This document shows, piece by piece, positions 29,285 through 38,767 of a stretch of 64,000 bases of DNA. The stretch lies in the NCBI RefSeq assembly GCF_018861145.1, contig NZ_JAHKQT010000041.1:1-64000 (forward strand). The letters run 5' to 3'. Source of the stretch: Poseidonibacter lekithochrous. GTDB lineage: Bacteria; Campylobacterota; Campylobacteria; Campylobacterales; Arcobacteraceae. A model generated the notes under the pieces. It searched no databases and had not been told where the DNA came from. It saw nothing but the letters and a program-made list of their open reading frames with translations. Every line of letters starts with the position of its first letter. Position 1 is the stretch's first letter. A program made the position numbers and the translations under genes.

Positions 29285-30294
29285 AAGTTTATGAACATGG
29301 TGGGCAAATAGAAAATTTTGCAGCTGAATTAGATTGTGAAGTAAAAGATATAATTGATCTTTCTTCAAATATAAATTTTATTAAGCCAGAAATAAATATT
29401 GATTTTAATAATATTGATATTTCAGCCTATCCAATATATGACAAGTTATATGAAAAAATTGCAACTAATTATAAAATAAGTTCAAAACAAATAGAACTTT
29501 TTAATGGCGGTAGTTCTGCTATTTTTACTCTTTTTAGACACTTGAATTTAAAACATTGTACTATTTACTCTCCTGCATACTTAGAATATAAAAAAGCCTG
29601 TGTAAACTTTGGATATCAATTAAGAACTATTAACAGATTTGAAAATATAAATTTACCTATAAAAGATGGAAGCTTAGTAATCTTTGTAAATCCATCAACT
29701 CCTGATGGGACATATTATGACTTAGATGTTTTAATGAATTACTGGATTGAAAAAGGTTGTACTATTTTGATTGATGAAAGTTTTTTAGACTTTTGTGATG
29801 GAAAATCAGCTATTGAATATCTTAAGAAATATGATAAATTATATATATTAAAATCAATGACAAAGTTTTACTCAAGTGCAGGAATTAGAGTTGGTACTAT
29901 TGTTTCAAATGAAACAAATATTGATTCCTTAAAAAGATTTGAGCCTATGTGGAAACTATCACAATTTGACTCAAATTATTTGCAAGCGGCACTTGATGAT
30001 AAGAATTTCAAAAGAATCTCAAAAGCAATAAATATAAAAAATAGAATAGAGTTAGAAAATATTTTAGAAAACTCATCTTTAATAGAGTCTATATATCAAA
30101 GTAGGGCAAATTATGTACTTGCAAAGTTAAGAACTATTACAGCAATGCAACTACAAGAAAAACTAAAAGTATATAAAATAATGATTCGTGATTGTTCAAA
30201 CTTTGATTATCTAGATGAATATTATATAAGATTAGCTGTAAAATCAAGAACTTCAATACAAATACTAAAAAAAGCATTAGAAGAGATATGTTAG
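29281..30294 (+). CDS. cobD: CobD-type PLP decarboxylase (threonine/serine phosphate)
   Basis: A pyridoxal-phosphate enzyme of the histidinol-phosphate aminotransferase fold that in this context makes the aminopropanol (or ethanolamine) phosphate linker of the nucleotide loop. YEHGGQIENFAAELD is the usual CobD opening, VFVNPSTPDGTYY is the cofactor loop, and the PLP Lys is in KSMTKFYSSAGIRVG. In Sulfurospirillum, a relative, the homologue prefers serine phosphate and supports norcobamide synthesis, so the substrate here is open. Confidence 0.88.
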   Translation: MKVYEHGGQIENFAAELDCEVKDIIDLSSNINFIKPEINIDFNNIDISAYPIYDKLYEKIATNYKISSKQIELFNGGSSAIFTLFRHLNLKHCTIYSPAYLEYKKACVNFGYQLRTINRFENINLPIKDGSLVIFVNPSTPDGTYYDLDVLMNYWIEKGCTILIDESFLDFCDGKSAIEYLKKYDKLYILKSMTKFYSSAGIRVGTIVSNETNIDSLKRFEPMWKLSQFDSNYLQAALDDKNFKRISKAINIKNRIELENILENSSLIESIYQSRANYVLAKLRTITAMQLQEKLKVYKIMIRDCSNFDYLDEYYIRLAVKSRTSIQILKKALEEIC

Positions 30295-30893
30295 TTCAAA
30301 ACAAGTTTTTAAAATACTTCTCTTTCTTATTAACTTTTATATTTCTTGGATATTTAATATATATGATAATAAGTTCATTTTATATAGTAAAAAAACAGTT
30401 TATAGACATAGGTGACTTAACTTATGTAAATCAAGTAAGAAGAGATGACTATACTTTAAAACTAGCAAGTTTTTTAACAAAAAACTGCCAAGACAATGAA
30501 ATATGTGAAGTACAATCAATGCTAGACTTCGTAACAAAAATACCTTATAAAGTAAATGAAAGTATAGCAAGAAGCTCAAAACAAGTCGTAACTCAAAACT
30601 TTGGAGACTGTGACGATAAATCAAACCTATTAATTTCAATGTTAAAGATGAAAGGTTATGAAGCATACTTTGTACTAGTTCCAAAGCATATATTTGTAAT
30701 AGTTAATCTAAAAACAAAACTAGCAAATAAAAAAGCACTATACATAGATGGCAAACGCTTTTACAAATTAGAATCAACAGCAACACTTTCAAAAATAGGC
30801 TTTCCTTTAAAATACACATTTGATGAAATAGAAGCAATAATTGATCCATTTAAAAATAAACAGTTGGTATATGATAAGTTGGAGTATAAATAA
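30288..30893 (+). CDS. Membrane-anchored transglutaminase-like protein
   Basis: An N-terminal membrane helix (about 9-32) is followed by a transglutaminase-like cysteine-protease fold. The catalytic triad is visible: Cys in NFGDCDDKSNLL, His in VPKHIFVIV and Asp in LYIDGKRF. The active domain should face the periplasm. It overlaps cobD by 7 bases and ends the first cobamide block, although nothing in cobamide synthesis is known to need such an enzyme. A peptidase or amidase role on periplasmic substrates is my best guess. Confidence 0.75.
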   Translation: MLVQNKFLKYFSFLLTFIFLGYLIYMIISSFYIVKKQFIDIGDLTYVNQVRRDDYTLKLASFLTKNCQDNEICEVQSMLDFVTKIPYKVNESIARSSKQVVTQNFGDCDDKSNLLISMLKMKGYEAYFVLVPKHIFVIVNLKTKLANKKALYIDGKRFYKLESTATLSKIGFPLKYTFDEIEAIIDPFKNKQLVYDKLEYK

Positions 30894-30908
30894 TTAATAT
30901 TAAAGGAT

Positions 30909-30941
30909 TATAAAGATTCTCTATTGTCAAGAATCTTTATA
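30909..30941. terminator. Bidirectional terminator, cobamide block / phoD
   Basis: TATAAAGATTCT (30909-30920) and AGAATCTTTATA (30930-30941) make a perfect 12-pair stem with a 9-base loop, between the end of the plus-strand block and the end of the convergent phoD gene. Confidence 0.8.
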
Positions 30942-30952
30942 TTTTAATGATT

Positions 30953-32737
30953 TTATACTATTTCAAGTGATGAAGTAGTATTTTGCACAGTAATTGTTTT
31001 TTCTCTATCCTTATTTACATTATAATCAGTAGAATCACAATTATCTATGAATTGCCATTTTGCCTCTACATCATCTTTTGTAAAAGTAACTGTTATAAAT
31101 CCTCTATCATAAGCATTCAAATATTGTAGATCATCTATAAGAAGTTTTATTGCACTTTCAAATTGTATTGCTGTTTTTGTATCTCTTAAGCCTGCATACT
31201 CTTCAAGACCAGGTGAACTTATAGAAGGGCTTGCAAATTCTACGCCTATTTGATTTCCCTTTGCATCTCGAAGATTACTTGACCATGCATTATGTGTGTC
31301 TCCAGCTAAAATAACAAGCTTTTTATTTAATGCTTTAACTGTTCCAAAAATAACTTCTCTTTCATAGTAATATCCATCCCATGCATCAAGATTATATGGG
31401 ATTACAGTGTACAATCTTGTTTTCTCTTCATCTGTAACTGAGGTATCGCCTAATAATATTTTGGTTTTTATTGTAGTGAGTTCTATTAGTTTAGTATTTA
31501 ATGATGTTAATAAAGTGTTTTTTGAGTCATCATCTGCATTTTCAAGTTGTGAAATTATTGCTAATAATTCAGAGGGCAAACTCATTTTTCCCATTAATAC
31601 CTGTTGTCCTAATACTTGCCAAGTTGCAGAAGAATTTGAAAGTTGGCCTTGTAGCCAATTTAATTGTTCACTTCCTATCATAGTTCTAGTACTTGATGTT
31701 AAGTCACTTGTAAACGTAGTTGTATCAAACTCACCATTTTCATTATAGTAGTCACCATAACTTAACTGTTTATTTCTTCCAAATATCCTAGTTTCCAACA
31801 TATGTAAAGAGACTAATGTTCCAAAATCAAAACTTCTAAATATCTCTTTTTTATTGTCAACTGGTCTTATTGGAAGCCATTCAAAATAAGCTTGAAGTGC
31901 TTCTTGTGTTCTTATTTCGAAATCGCCTTCACTATCATCATGATTTTCGGCACCATCTTTATAAGTATCATTTGCTATCTCATGGTCATCCCAAACTACT
32001 ATCATAGGACAAATAGCATGAATAGCTTGAGTTCCTATATCTGTATGATATAAGGCATATCTTTTTCTATAATCTGATAATGAAATACACTCAGTATTAT
32101 TATCATCTGGTAAGACTCTTCCTATTTCTTTTGCATTAGATGTAGCATAGGCTGGAACTAATGCTTCTAAATCATCATCTTTATACATTCCATATTCATA
32201 TATATAATCTCCCACATGGACAGTAACATCTAAGTCTTCTAATTTTGCAGCTTCGCTATATGCATTAAAGAATCCATTAGTATAGTTTGCACAGGTAAAC
32301 ACTGCCATTTTCACTTGCTCTGGATTCTCTATTGGAAGAGTTTTTGCAATACCTACCTTAGATATAACATTATTTACAAAGAATCTATAATAATATGCTG
32401 TTCCTGAATCTAAATTTTGCACATCTATTTTAATCGTAAAATCTTCTGACTCATTTGCTATATATGTTCCATTGTTAGTTATATTTGTAAATGTATCATC
32501 TGTTGATACTTCAAAACTTACTTCAACATCACTAGTTAAAGAGGAATCATCATGTGTAACTCTTGTCCATATAATTACTTTATCATTAAGTGGATCCCCA
32601 CTTGCAACTCCATGATTAAATGATACATTTACTGTATTTTCACTTTTACCACAACCTGTAATTCCTGTTGATACTATTAAAGTTGTAGCTGCTAATGCCG
32701 ATACTTTTAAAAAACTTCTTCTTGATAGGGTATTCAT
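30953..32737 (-). CDS. phoD: PhoD-type alkaline phosphatase
   Basis: A secreted phosphodiesterase/phosphomonoesterase that releases phosphate from organic esters. The N-terminus MNTLSRRSFLKVSALAATT is a twin-arginine signal, and GITGCGKS could be a lipobox. An N-terminal Ig-like domain (about 35-140) precedes the metallophosphatase domain with HVGDYIYEYG, VVWDDHEIANDTY and LAGDTHNAWSSNL as metal ligands. At 594 residues it is full length. It sits alone between the two cobamide blocks, on the opposite strand. I see no Pho-box. Confidence 0.92.
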   Translation of the reverse strand: MNTLSRRSFLKVSALAATTLIVSTGITGCGKSENTVNVSFNHGVASGDPLNDKVIIWTRVTHDDSSLTSDVEVSFEVSTDDTFTNITNNGTYIANESEDFTIKIDVQNLDSGTAYYYRFFVNNVISKVGIAKTLPIENPEQVKMAVFTCANYTNGFFNAYSEAAKLEDLDVTVHVGDYIYEYGMYKDDDLEALVPAYATSNAKEIGRVLPDDNNTECISLSDYRKRYALYHTDIGTQAIHAICPMIVVWDDHEIANDTYKDGAENHDDSEGDFEIRTQEALQAYFEWLPIRPVDNKKEIFRSFDFGTLVSLHMLETRIFGRNKQLSYGDYYNENGEFDTTTFTSDLTSSTRTMIGSEQLNWLQGQLSNSSATWQVLGQQVLMGKMSLPSELLAIISQLENADDDSKNTLLTSLNTKLIELTTIKTKILLGDTSVTDEEKTRLYTVIPYNLDAWDGYYYEREVIFGTVKALNKKLVILAGDTHNAWSSNLRDAKGNQIGVEFASPSISSPGLEEYAGLRDTKTAIQFESAIKLLIDDLQYLNAYDRGFITVTFTKDDVEAKWQFIDNCDSTDYNVNKDREKTITVQNTTSSLEIV

Positions 32738-32943
32738 ATATTTCCTTATTAGATATATTATTATGTTAGCTTAGAATTATAATAATGTATAATAGTTACA
32801 TAGTGATTGCATAGGTATTATTAATAACAAGCATCGTGGAAATTCAGCCTTCTATTAAGAATTGACTAAATGAATAAAATTGATTATAATAATTTGGAAA
32901 CGATTAAAAGATAAGCTATATAAACATAGAACTAGGATAAATT

Positions 32944-34185
32944 GTGTCTGTAAAAACAAATCAAGAAAGAATAAAAAAGTATTTAGTTGGAGAACAAGGC
33001 TATTTAAAAAGTGACCTTTCAAATGGGAAAGTTATTATGCTTTCTGGAAAATGGGGAAGTGGGAAAACACATTTTTGGCAGAATTACATAGCAAATGATG
33101 AGTTAAAAAAAGAACTAAATGAAAAAAATAGTGCATATTCATATATTAGTTTATATGGGAAAAGTTCAATTGAAGAAATTGAAAATGATATTTTTGGACA
33201 AATCTATTTTAGTGCAATAGGTGGAGATAATTTAGCAACAAAAATCTTCTCAACATTTACAAAATATTCTAAAAGATATGGGAAATTCTTACCCTCTTTT
33301 GATTTATCAAAACTAGCTAATAGTTTACAAGAAGAACAAGCGGATAATAAAGAAAGAACAGCACTAGAAAGATTAAATAATGGTGGAATAATATGCTTTG
33401 ATGACTTTGAAAGAAAATCAAAAGATATAGATTTAAATGACCTTTTTGGATTTATCACTCAATTAACTTTAAATTTTAAATGTAAAGTAGTGATTATTTT
33501 AAATGATGATGTATTTGAAGGTAAAGAAAAAGATGTATTTTCAAATGTAAAAGAAAAAACTGTATCTAAATTTTTAAAATATGAACCAAGTATTAGAGAC
33601 TTATTCAAGTCAATAGTTTTTGAGAGAGAAGAAGATAATAAAAAGTTTAAATATTCAAAATTAAAAAAACAATTTAAAATCATTTTAAAAACTATCGAAG
33701 AAACAGAAGAACTTAATGCAAGAATTTATATTCAAATTCTGGATAATTTAGTTGAGTGGGTAGATAAAGAACAAAAGATAAATGATGATATTTTAAGATG
33801 TTTAATTTTGGTAAATATTAATTTTATTTTAAATCATAAAGTTTTTGAGTTGAAAAAGGTATTTGAACCTCATGAAGATAGTTTGGATGGTGAAGATGGA
33901 GAATATGTACAAGAATGTTTCGTAAAGTTAGAGAATAGCGAAGATTCTCAATTAAATAGTATAGTCGACTTAACAATTGGCAAAGACACTAATATTGAAT
34001 TAAGTAAAGCTATCTATAAAAATAATCAAATAGAAATGCCAGCTTATGTAGAAAAATTATTAAAAGATAAAGAATTAATTTATAGTATGATTTTTAATAA
34101 ACTAGATATTTCAAGAAAAGTAGATGATAAAACATTCCAAAAAATCAACGACTTCATAGAAACAGGAATCCTAATAGATGAATAA
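32944..34185 (+). CDS. KAP-type P-loop NTPase
   Basis: Walker A is GKWGSGKT (residues 35-42), and a hydrophobic strand ends in GGIICFDDFERK, a Walker B with two Asp and Glu as in KAP-family STAND-like ATPases. The last 200 residues are helical and unrecognised. There is no membrane segment. Many KAP proteins are membrane scaffolds or parts of anti-phage systems, so defence is one possibility. It starts with GTG (AGGA at 32934-32937) and overlaps cobQ by 8 bases, so translation of cobQ is probably coupled to it. Confidence 0.75.
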   Translation: MSVKTNQERIKKYLVGEQGYLKSDLSNGKVIMLSGKWGSGKTHFWQNYIANDELKKELNEKNSAYSYISLYGKSSIEEIENDIFGQIYFSAIGGDNLATKIFSTFTKYSKRYGKFLPSFDLSKLANSLQEEQADNKERTALERLNNGGIICFDDFERKSKDIDLNDLFGFITQLTLNFKCKVVIILNDDVFEGKEKDVFSNVKEKTVSKFLKYEPSIRDLFKSIVFEREEDNKKFKYSKLKKQFKIILKTIEETEELNARIYIQILDNLVEWVDKEQKINDDILRCLILVNINFILNHKVFELKKVFEPHEDSLDGEDGEYVQECFVKLENSEDSQLNSIVDLTIGKDTNIELSKAIYKNNQIEMPAYVEKLLKDKELIYSMIFNKLDISRKVDDKTFQKINDFIETGILIDE

Positions 34186-35569
34186 CATATCAATCCTAGG
34201 AACATCCTCAGACGCTGGAAAATCAACTATAACATTTGTAATAGCAAAGATACTACAAGACTTAGGTTATTCAGTTGCTCCATTTAAAGCACAAAATGTT
34301 TCAAACAACTCTCATGTATGTGATGATGGAAGTGAAATAGCAATAGCTCAGTACTTCCAAAGTGAAGTATTATCAGTAGAGACTTCATATCATTTAAACC
34401 CAGTACTATTAAAATCAGGTCGTGGAAGTTCAGCTTCTTTGATAGTTGAGGGTAAAGTTGTAGCAAACAAAGATGTATTAGATTACTATAGAGATTTAGA
34501 CACTTTAAAACCAGCTGTAAAGAGATGTTATGAGTATTTAGACTCAAAGTTTGATTGCATTGTAAATGAAGGTGCTGGAAGTCCTGTTGAATTAAATCTA
34601 ATGGATAAAGACCTATCAAACATCTTTATAGCAAATGAATACAATACAAAAATCATACTAGTCGCAGATATAGAAAAAGGTGGAGTATTTGCTTCTATTT
34701 ATGGAGTGTATCACTTATTACCAGAAAAACTACGTAATAATATAATAGGTGTAGTAGTAAATAAGTTCAGGGGAGATTTATCACTCTTTGATGAAGGCAT
34801 TAGAATAATTGAAGAAGATTTTAAAATTCCAGTTTTAGGAGTATTACCATATGTTCCATTTAACTTAGGCTTTGAAGATTCTACATCTTTAAAAAACTTT
34901 GTTCAAAATCCTAAAAAGAAAAAACTAGATATTGCAGTTATATCATATCCATATATGAGTAATTACAATGATATAGAACCTTTAATAGCAGATGATGAGG
35001 TATTTGTAGAGTTTGTGGATTATAATATCTCATTAGAAAAGTTTGACTTAGTAATTCTTCCTGGTTCAAAGCTTGTGATAAAAGATTTAAAATGGTTAAA
35101 ACAAAATGGCTTATTTGAGCAAATCAAAAACTACAAAAAAGATATTTGTTGTATTTGTGGCGGATATGAGATGATGTTTGAAACACTTAATGATAAGTAT
35201 GCTTTAGAAAACAATCAGCCATTAGTAGAAGAGGGTTTTGGAGTAATTCCTTCTACTATTACTTTTGAAAAAGAAAAGATACTTAAAAAGCAAGAGTATA
35301 ATTTATTTAGTTGTCAGATAGAAGGCTTTGAAATCCATCATGGAATAACACTAGATTATTCTTTATCATATGAAAAGAAGAACTTTAAAGGTACATTTGT
35401 TCATGGTATATTTGACAATGATGAGTTTAGAACAAAATACTTTAAGTCAATAAATAGCGAATATAAAGGTTATAATTTTAAAGAGTATAAAAGAAACTCA
35501 ATAGATACTTTTGTAGAACAAATGAAAAGTAAATTAGACGTACAAAGAATATTAGATAATGTTTTATAG
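34178..35569 (+). CDS. cobQ: Cobyric acid synthase
   Basis: CobQ (CbiP) amidates side chains b, d, e and g of adenosylcobyrinic diamide using glutamine. The dethiobiotin-synthase-like ATPase begins ISILGTSSDAGKSTI, followed by PFKAQNVSNNSHV. The class I glutamine amidotransferase domain has the Cys in DICCICGGYEMMFE and the His in GTFVHGIFDND. At 463 residues it is slightly short but complete. It starts inside the KAP gene and overlaps cbiB by 11 bases. Confidence 0.94.
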   Translation: MNNISILGTSSDAGKSTITFVIAKILQDLGYSVAPFKAQNVSNNSHVCDDGSEIAIAQYFQSEVLSVETSYHLNPVLLKSGRGSSASLIVEGKVVANKDVLDYYRDLDTLKPAVKRCYEYLDSKFDCIVNEGAGSPVELNLMDKDLSNIFIANEYNTKIILVADIEKGGVFASIYGVYHLLPEKLRNNIIGVVVNKFRGDLSLFDEGIRIIEEDFKIPVLGVLPYVPFNLGFEDSTSLKNFVQNPKKKKLDIAVISYPYMSNYNDIEPLIADDEVFVEFVDYNISLEKFDLVILPGSKLVIKDLKWLKQNGLFEQIKNYKKDICCICGGYEMMFETLNDKYALENNQPLVEEGFGVIPSTITFEKEKILKKQEYNLFSCQIEGFEIHHGITLDYSLSYEKKNFKGTFVHGIFDNDEFRTKYFKSINSEYKGYNFKEYKRNSIDTFVEQMKSKLDVQRILDNVL

Positions 35570-36446
35570 TATTGCTTTAATAGCTTATGTTATTGATAAT
35601 ATCTTTGGAGAGTTTGAGAAACTGAAGTTTATCAAACATCCAATTATATTTATGGGTGATTATATTTCGTGGTTTCAAAAGAAGTTTTACCAAGACTCAA
35701 TTTTAAGAGGTGCAATACTAACAGTTTCATTGCTTTTAATTGTTTATATGATCACTTCATTTCTAGCTAGTTTTGATAATATCTTATTTCAAGGTTTTTT
35801 AGCTTCTTTTGCACTTGCTAGTAAAATGTTATACGATAGTGTAAGAGATGTAATATCAAGTGATAATCTTGAGGTAAAAAGAGAAAAGATATCTATGCTA
35901 GTTAGCAGAGATACAAGGGATATGTCTAATTCAGATGTAAACAAAGCAGCAATAGAAACATACGCAGAAAACTTAAGTGATGGAGTTATTGCTCCTTTAT
36001 TTTATTTACTTTGTTTTGGAATAGTTGGAGCATATATCTATAAAGCTATTAATACTTTAGATTCAATGATAGGATATAGAAATGAAAGGTACGAAAACTT
36101 TGGAAAAGTAGCTGCAATACTAGATGATATAGTAAATTATATACCAGCACGAATAACGGCTGTGCTTATAGCTTTTCTTTTTTTTAGTAAAAAAGCTTTA
36201 TTAGAGTTTTACAAATATGGGTCAAAACATGAAAGTCCAAATGCAGGATTGCCAATTGCTTCTATGTCATTAGCTATAAAAGTAAAACTTGGAGGTCCTA
36301 CCTCATATTTTGGAAAAGTTAAAACTAAACCTTTTTTTGGAATTGGACGTGAAAATATTGAAAATGCAGATGTTTTAAAGACTCTTTCGTTAAAGTATCG
36401 CTTAGATATATTTATAATAATTGTATTAATTTTAGGAGTACTATGA
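35559..36446 (+). CDS. cbiB: Adenosylcobinamide-phosphate synthase CbiB
   Basis: CbiB attaches the aminopropanol (phosphate) linker to cobyric acid. This membrane protein shows LVSRDTRDMSNSDVNKAAIE, ETYAENLSDGVIAPLFYL and the C-terminal ESPNAGLPIASMSLAIKVKL and LGGPTSYFGK, all family hallmarks. It overlaps cobQ upstream and the Cys-rich gene downstream by 4 bases. Confidence 0.94.
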   Translation: MFYSIALIAYVIDNIFGEFEKLKFIKHPIIFMGDYISWFQKKFYQDSILRGAILTVSLLLIVYMITSFLASFDNILFQGFLASFALASKMLYDSVRDVISSDNLEVKREKISMLVSRDTRDMSNSDVNKAAIETYAENLSDGVIAPLFYLLCFGIVGAYIYKAINTLDSMIGYRNERYENFGKVAAILDDIVNYIPARITAVLIAFLFFSKKALLEFYKYGSKHESPNAGLPIASMSLAIKVKLGGPTSYFGKVKTKPFFGIGRENIENADVLKTLSLKYRLDIFIIIVLILGVL

Positions 36447-36868
36447 TGACTTATGACGAATGGTTTATCCAACAGGGTAACCTTCATGCAAATGTAATGA
36501 AAAAATTAGAAGATAAAAGTGTTGATGAGGTAATAGAATATTTTAAATTTGAAAATATGGTTAAAAATGAACCGGATTTCTGTCCTTTATATAAAGATAA
36601 TAAAAAATGTCATGATATGGAAGACTTAAACTGCTACCTTTGCGCCTGTCCAAACTTTAGATTTAAAACAGAAGGTTTTGAAAAAACTGATGAAGGTAAA
36701 ACTTTATTTTCTGTATGTAATATAAAATCAAGAGATGGTGCTCAATATATAGGTGATGATTATATTCATCAAAATTGTTCAGGCTGTATAGTTCCTCATA
36801 GAGCAAAATATATTAAAAAGCACTTTAACCGTTCGTGGTTTGAAGTTATGAAAGATGTAAGAGCTTAA
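36443..36868 (+). CDS. Cys-rich protein of the cobamide cluster (zf-like)
   Basis: A 141-residue soluble protein. The segment FCPLYKDNKKCHDMED plus LNCYLCACPNF resembles the Cys-rich small domain zf-like (PF04071), which in other genomes also accompanies cobalamin genes. Further Cys follow in FSVCNIKS and HQNCSGCIVPH, so a metal site is likely. Its role is unknown; it might handle cobalt or a lower-ligand step. It overlaps cbiB by 4 bases and ends the second cobamide block. Confidence 0.7.
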   Translation: MMTYDEWFIQQGNLHANVMKKLEDKSVDEVIEYFKFENMVKNEPDFCPLYKDNKKCHDMEDLNCYLCACPNFRFKTEGFEKTDEGKTLFSVCNIKSRDGAQYIGDDYIHQNCSGCIVPHRAKYIKKHFNRSWFEVMKDVRA

Positions 36869-36882
36869 GCTTTTACATCTTT
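36851..36882. terminator. Bidirectional terminator across two stops
   Basis: AAAGATGTAAGAGC and its partner GCTTTTACATCTTT pair along 14 positions with one G-T pair and a TTAA loop. The hairpin spans the 4-base gap between the convergent Cys-rich and histidine kinase genes and includes the 3' codons of both. Confidence 0.75.
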
Positions 36883-38090
36883 ATAATAAAGTAGTTTTTC
36901 CCATTTTCGTATTTATAAAGTAATTTGTAACCATGTAAATTTACAATAGTCTTTACAATATATAACCCTAATCCAAATCCATCACTTCTTTTTTCTTCTT
37001 GTGAAAAAGCTTCCGTATAATAATCTAAATCATATTTTAAAGGTTCACCAAGTGAACTAATTTCGATTTGCTCTTTTGATGCATTGATTATTGCTTTATT
37101 ATTAGGAGAGAATTTAATAGCATTATCAATTAAGTTTTTAAGTGCAATTGAAAACATAGATACATCAACTTCAAATTGGAAACCTTTTATTTTAGAAGCA
37201 ATATTTTCAGGAGTAACCATCATTATTTCTAAAGTTTTAGTATAAATATTAAAAAAAGATGTTTGTTCTTTATAAATCATATTATTAGCAGAGGTAAGCT
37301 TTTCAACAGTTGCAAGCTCTTTTATAATATCATCCATCCTTTTAAAAGCTCTTTGAAGATTATCTCTTGTTTGTTCATTGTTTAAAGTTTCTGCAATAAA
37401 CATAGCTTTTGTAATAGGAGTTTTTAGTTCATGCATCATATTTCTCATAAATAAATCTTTGGATTTAGTTTGATTATTTATAAGACTTATTGCTTCATTA
37501 AAACTTTTAGCGATAGTTCCAATTTCATCATTGCTAATTGCTTTGATTTTTATATCTTTATTTCCATTTGAAAACTCGATAATTTGTTTATTTAATAGTT
37601 TAAGTGGTTTTAGTTTTCTTTTTAAAAATGCATATAGGAAAAAGATTGTAATAAGTGATAAAACAAAGGCTGATATGATAATTACCATACTATAGTTGCT
37701 ATTTCTTATATCTTTTAACATCAAGTTATATCCATATTGTTGTACATAAATATAATATTGTTTATCATATCTATAAACTCTATATGTTCCTAAATAGTTT
37801 TGTGTGATTGTTAATTCTTGTGCATTTTTTATAATTTTTAGTTTTTCATCTCTATCTTCTAAGGGTCTTACTTGAAACTTTTTAAATAGATTTATTAAGG
37901 ATTCGGCTGTTGGTAAGTTTTGGAAAGTGCTTAAAAAATTTTCTGCGATAAGCTCATATCTATTTTGTTGGTTAATCTCATGTTTTTGCTTATCAAAGCT
38001 AATAAATAAAGAAAATGTAATTATAGTAGCAACAAAAGCTAATGAAAAAATGATATTAATAAACGTCGAAATAGAGATATTTCTTATCAT
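36873..38090 (-). CDS. Sensor histidine kinase (ArsS-like)
   Basis: A 405-residue membrane kinase: helices at about 8-30 and 135-155 flank a small periplasmic domain, then HAMP and the DHp helix with the phosphorylated His in NMMHELKTPITKAM. The ATP-binding domain has KNLIDNAIKFSP and GFGLGLYIVK. It resembles the ArsS-type kinases of Campylobacterota, which respond to pH or organic acids in Helicobacter and Campylobacter; the signal here is not certain. It overlaps the response regulator by 4 bases. Confidence 0.88.
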   Translation of the reverse strand: MIRNISISTFINIIFSLAFVATIITFSLFISFDKQKHEINQQNRYELIAENFLSTFQNLPTAESLINLFKKFQVRPLEDRDEKLKIIKNAQELTITQNYLGTYRVYRYDKQYYIYVQQYGYNLMLKDIRNSNYSMVIIISAFVLSLITIFFLYAFLKRKLKPLKLLNKQIIEFSNGNKDIKIKAISNDEIGTIAKSFNEAISLINNQTKSKDLFMRNMMHELKTPITKAMFIAETLNNEQTRDNLQRAFKRMDDIIKELATVEKLTSANNMIYKEQTSFFNIYTKTLEIMMVTPENIASKIKGFQFEVDVSMFSIALKNLIDNAIKFSPNNKAIINASKEQIEISSLGEPLKYDLDYYTEAFSQEEKRSDGFGLGLYIVKTIVNLHGYKLLYKYENGKNYFIIKM

Positions 38091-38761
38091 ACTAATTGAT
38101 ATCCAATACCTCTAACGGATTTTATATAAGTTTTACTACTATCAATCTTTGATAATTTTGATCTGATTCTTGAAACAATTACATCAATATTTTTTAATGA
38201 TGAATCATCTTCAATACTATCACTTGCATAGATAAAATCTTCTCTAGCAATCACCCCACCATTTCTTTTAATTAGTAATTTTAAAATATCGTATTCTGCT
38301 AGTGTAAGTGTTAAAGTAGTTCCTTTAAAAGATATTTGCATATCTTCTTCTTTTACAAAAAATGGAGAAGCATTTTCATCTTTTTTTATCTCAGGAAGAT
38401 CTACTCTTTTTAAGATAGTTTTTATTCTAGCTTGAAGTTCCCTTGGATTATAAGGTTTTGGTAAATAATCATCTGCACCTCTTTCTAAACCCATAACTTT
38501 ATCTAAAATATCATCTCTTGCTGAACTTATTATAATAGGAATATCTGATTTTTCTCTAATTTTTGGAAGAAGTTCTAATCCATCAATCTCAGGAAGTGTT
38601 AAATCTAAAATAAGTAATTTAAAATCCTTATCTATACTTAACATAGACAGCCCATTATATGGGCTATCTGTATTTGTAACTTCAATATCAAATGATGATA
38701 AATAGTCTGTTATTATTTGAGCAAGCTCTAAATCATCTTCGATCATTAATACTTTTATGAT
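38087..38761 (-). CDS. OmpR-type response regulator with apparent ATC/ATA start
   Basis: Receiver domain with MIEDD, the phosphoacceptor in LLILDLTLPEIDG, and Lys in YLPKPYN, then a winged helix ending SVRGIGYQLV. The first ATG, at 38746, would remove most of strand beta-1 and has no ribosome binding site in range. In frame upstream the codons read ATC ATA AAA GTA TTA ATG, giving the normal IIKVLMIEDD, and AAGGA at 38768-38772 stands 6 bases before ATC (9 before ATA). I therefore place the start at 38761 or 38758. It partners the kinase that follows. Confidence 0.72.
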   Translation of the reverse strand: MIKVLMIEDDLELAQIITDYLSSFDIEVTNTDSPYNGLSMLSIDKDFKLLILDLTLPEIDGLELLPKIREKSDIPIIISSARDDILDKVMGLERGADDYLPKPYNPRELQARIKTILKRVDLPEIKKDENASPFFVKEEDMQISFKGTTLTLTLAEYDILKLLIKRNGGVIAREDFIYASDSIEDDSSLKNIDVIVSRIRSKLSKIDSSKTYIKSVRGIGYQLV

Positions 38762-38767
38762 AGTAAA

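Noticed and set aside
32738-32943. Possible cobalamin riboswitch before the KAP-cobQ block
   Set aside because: I looked for a B12-box-like GCCACTG and a long folded leader and saw neither.
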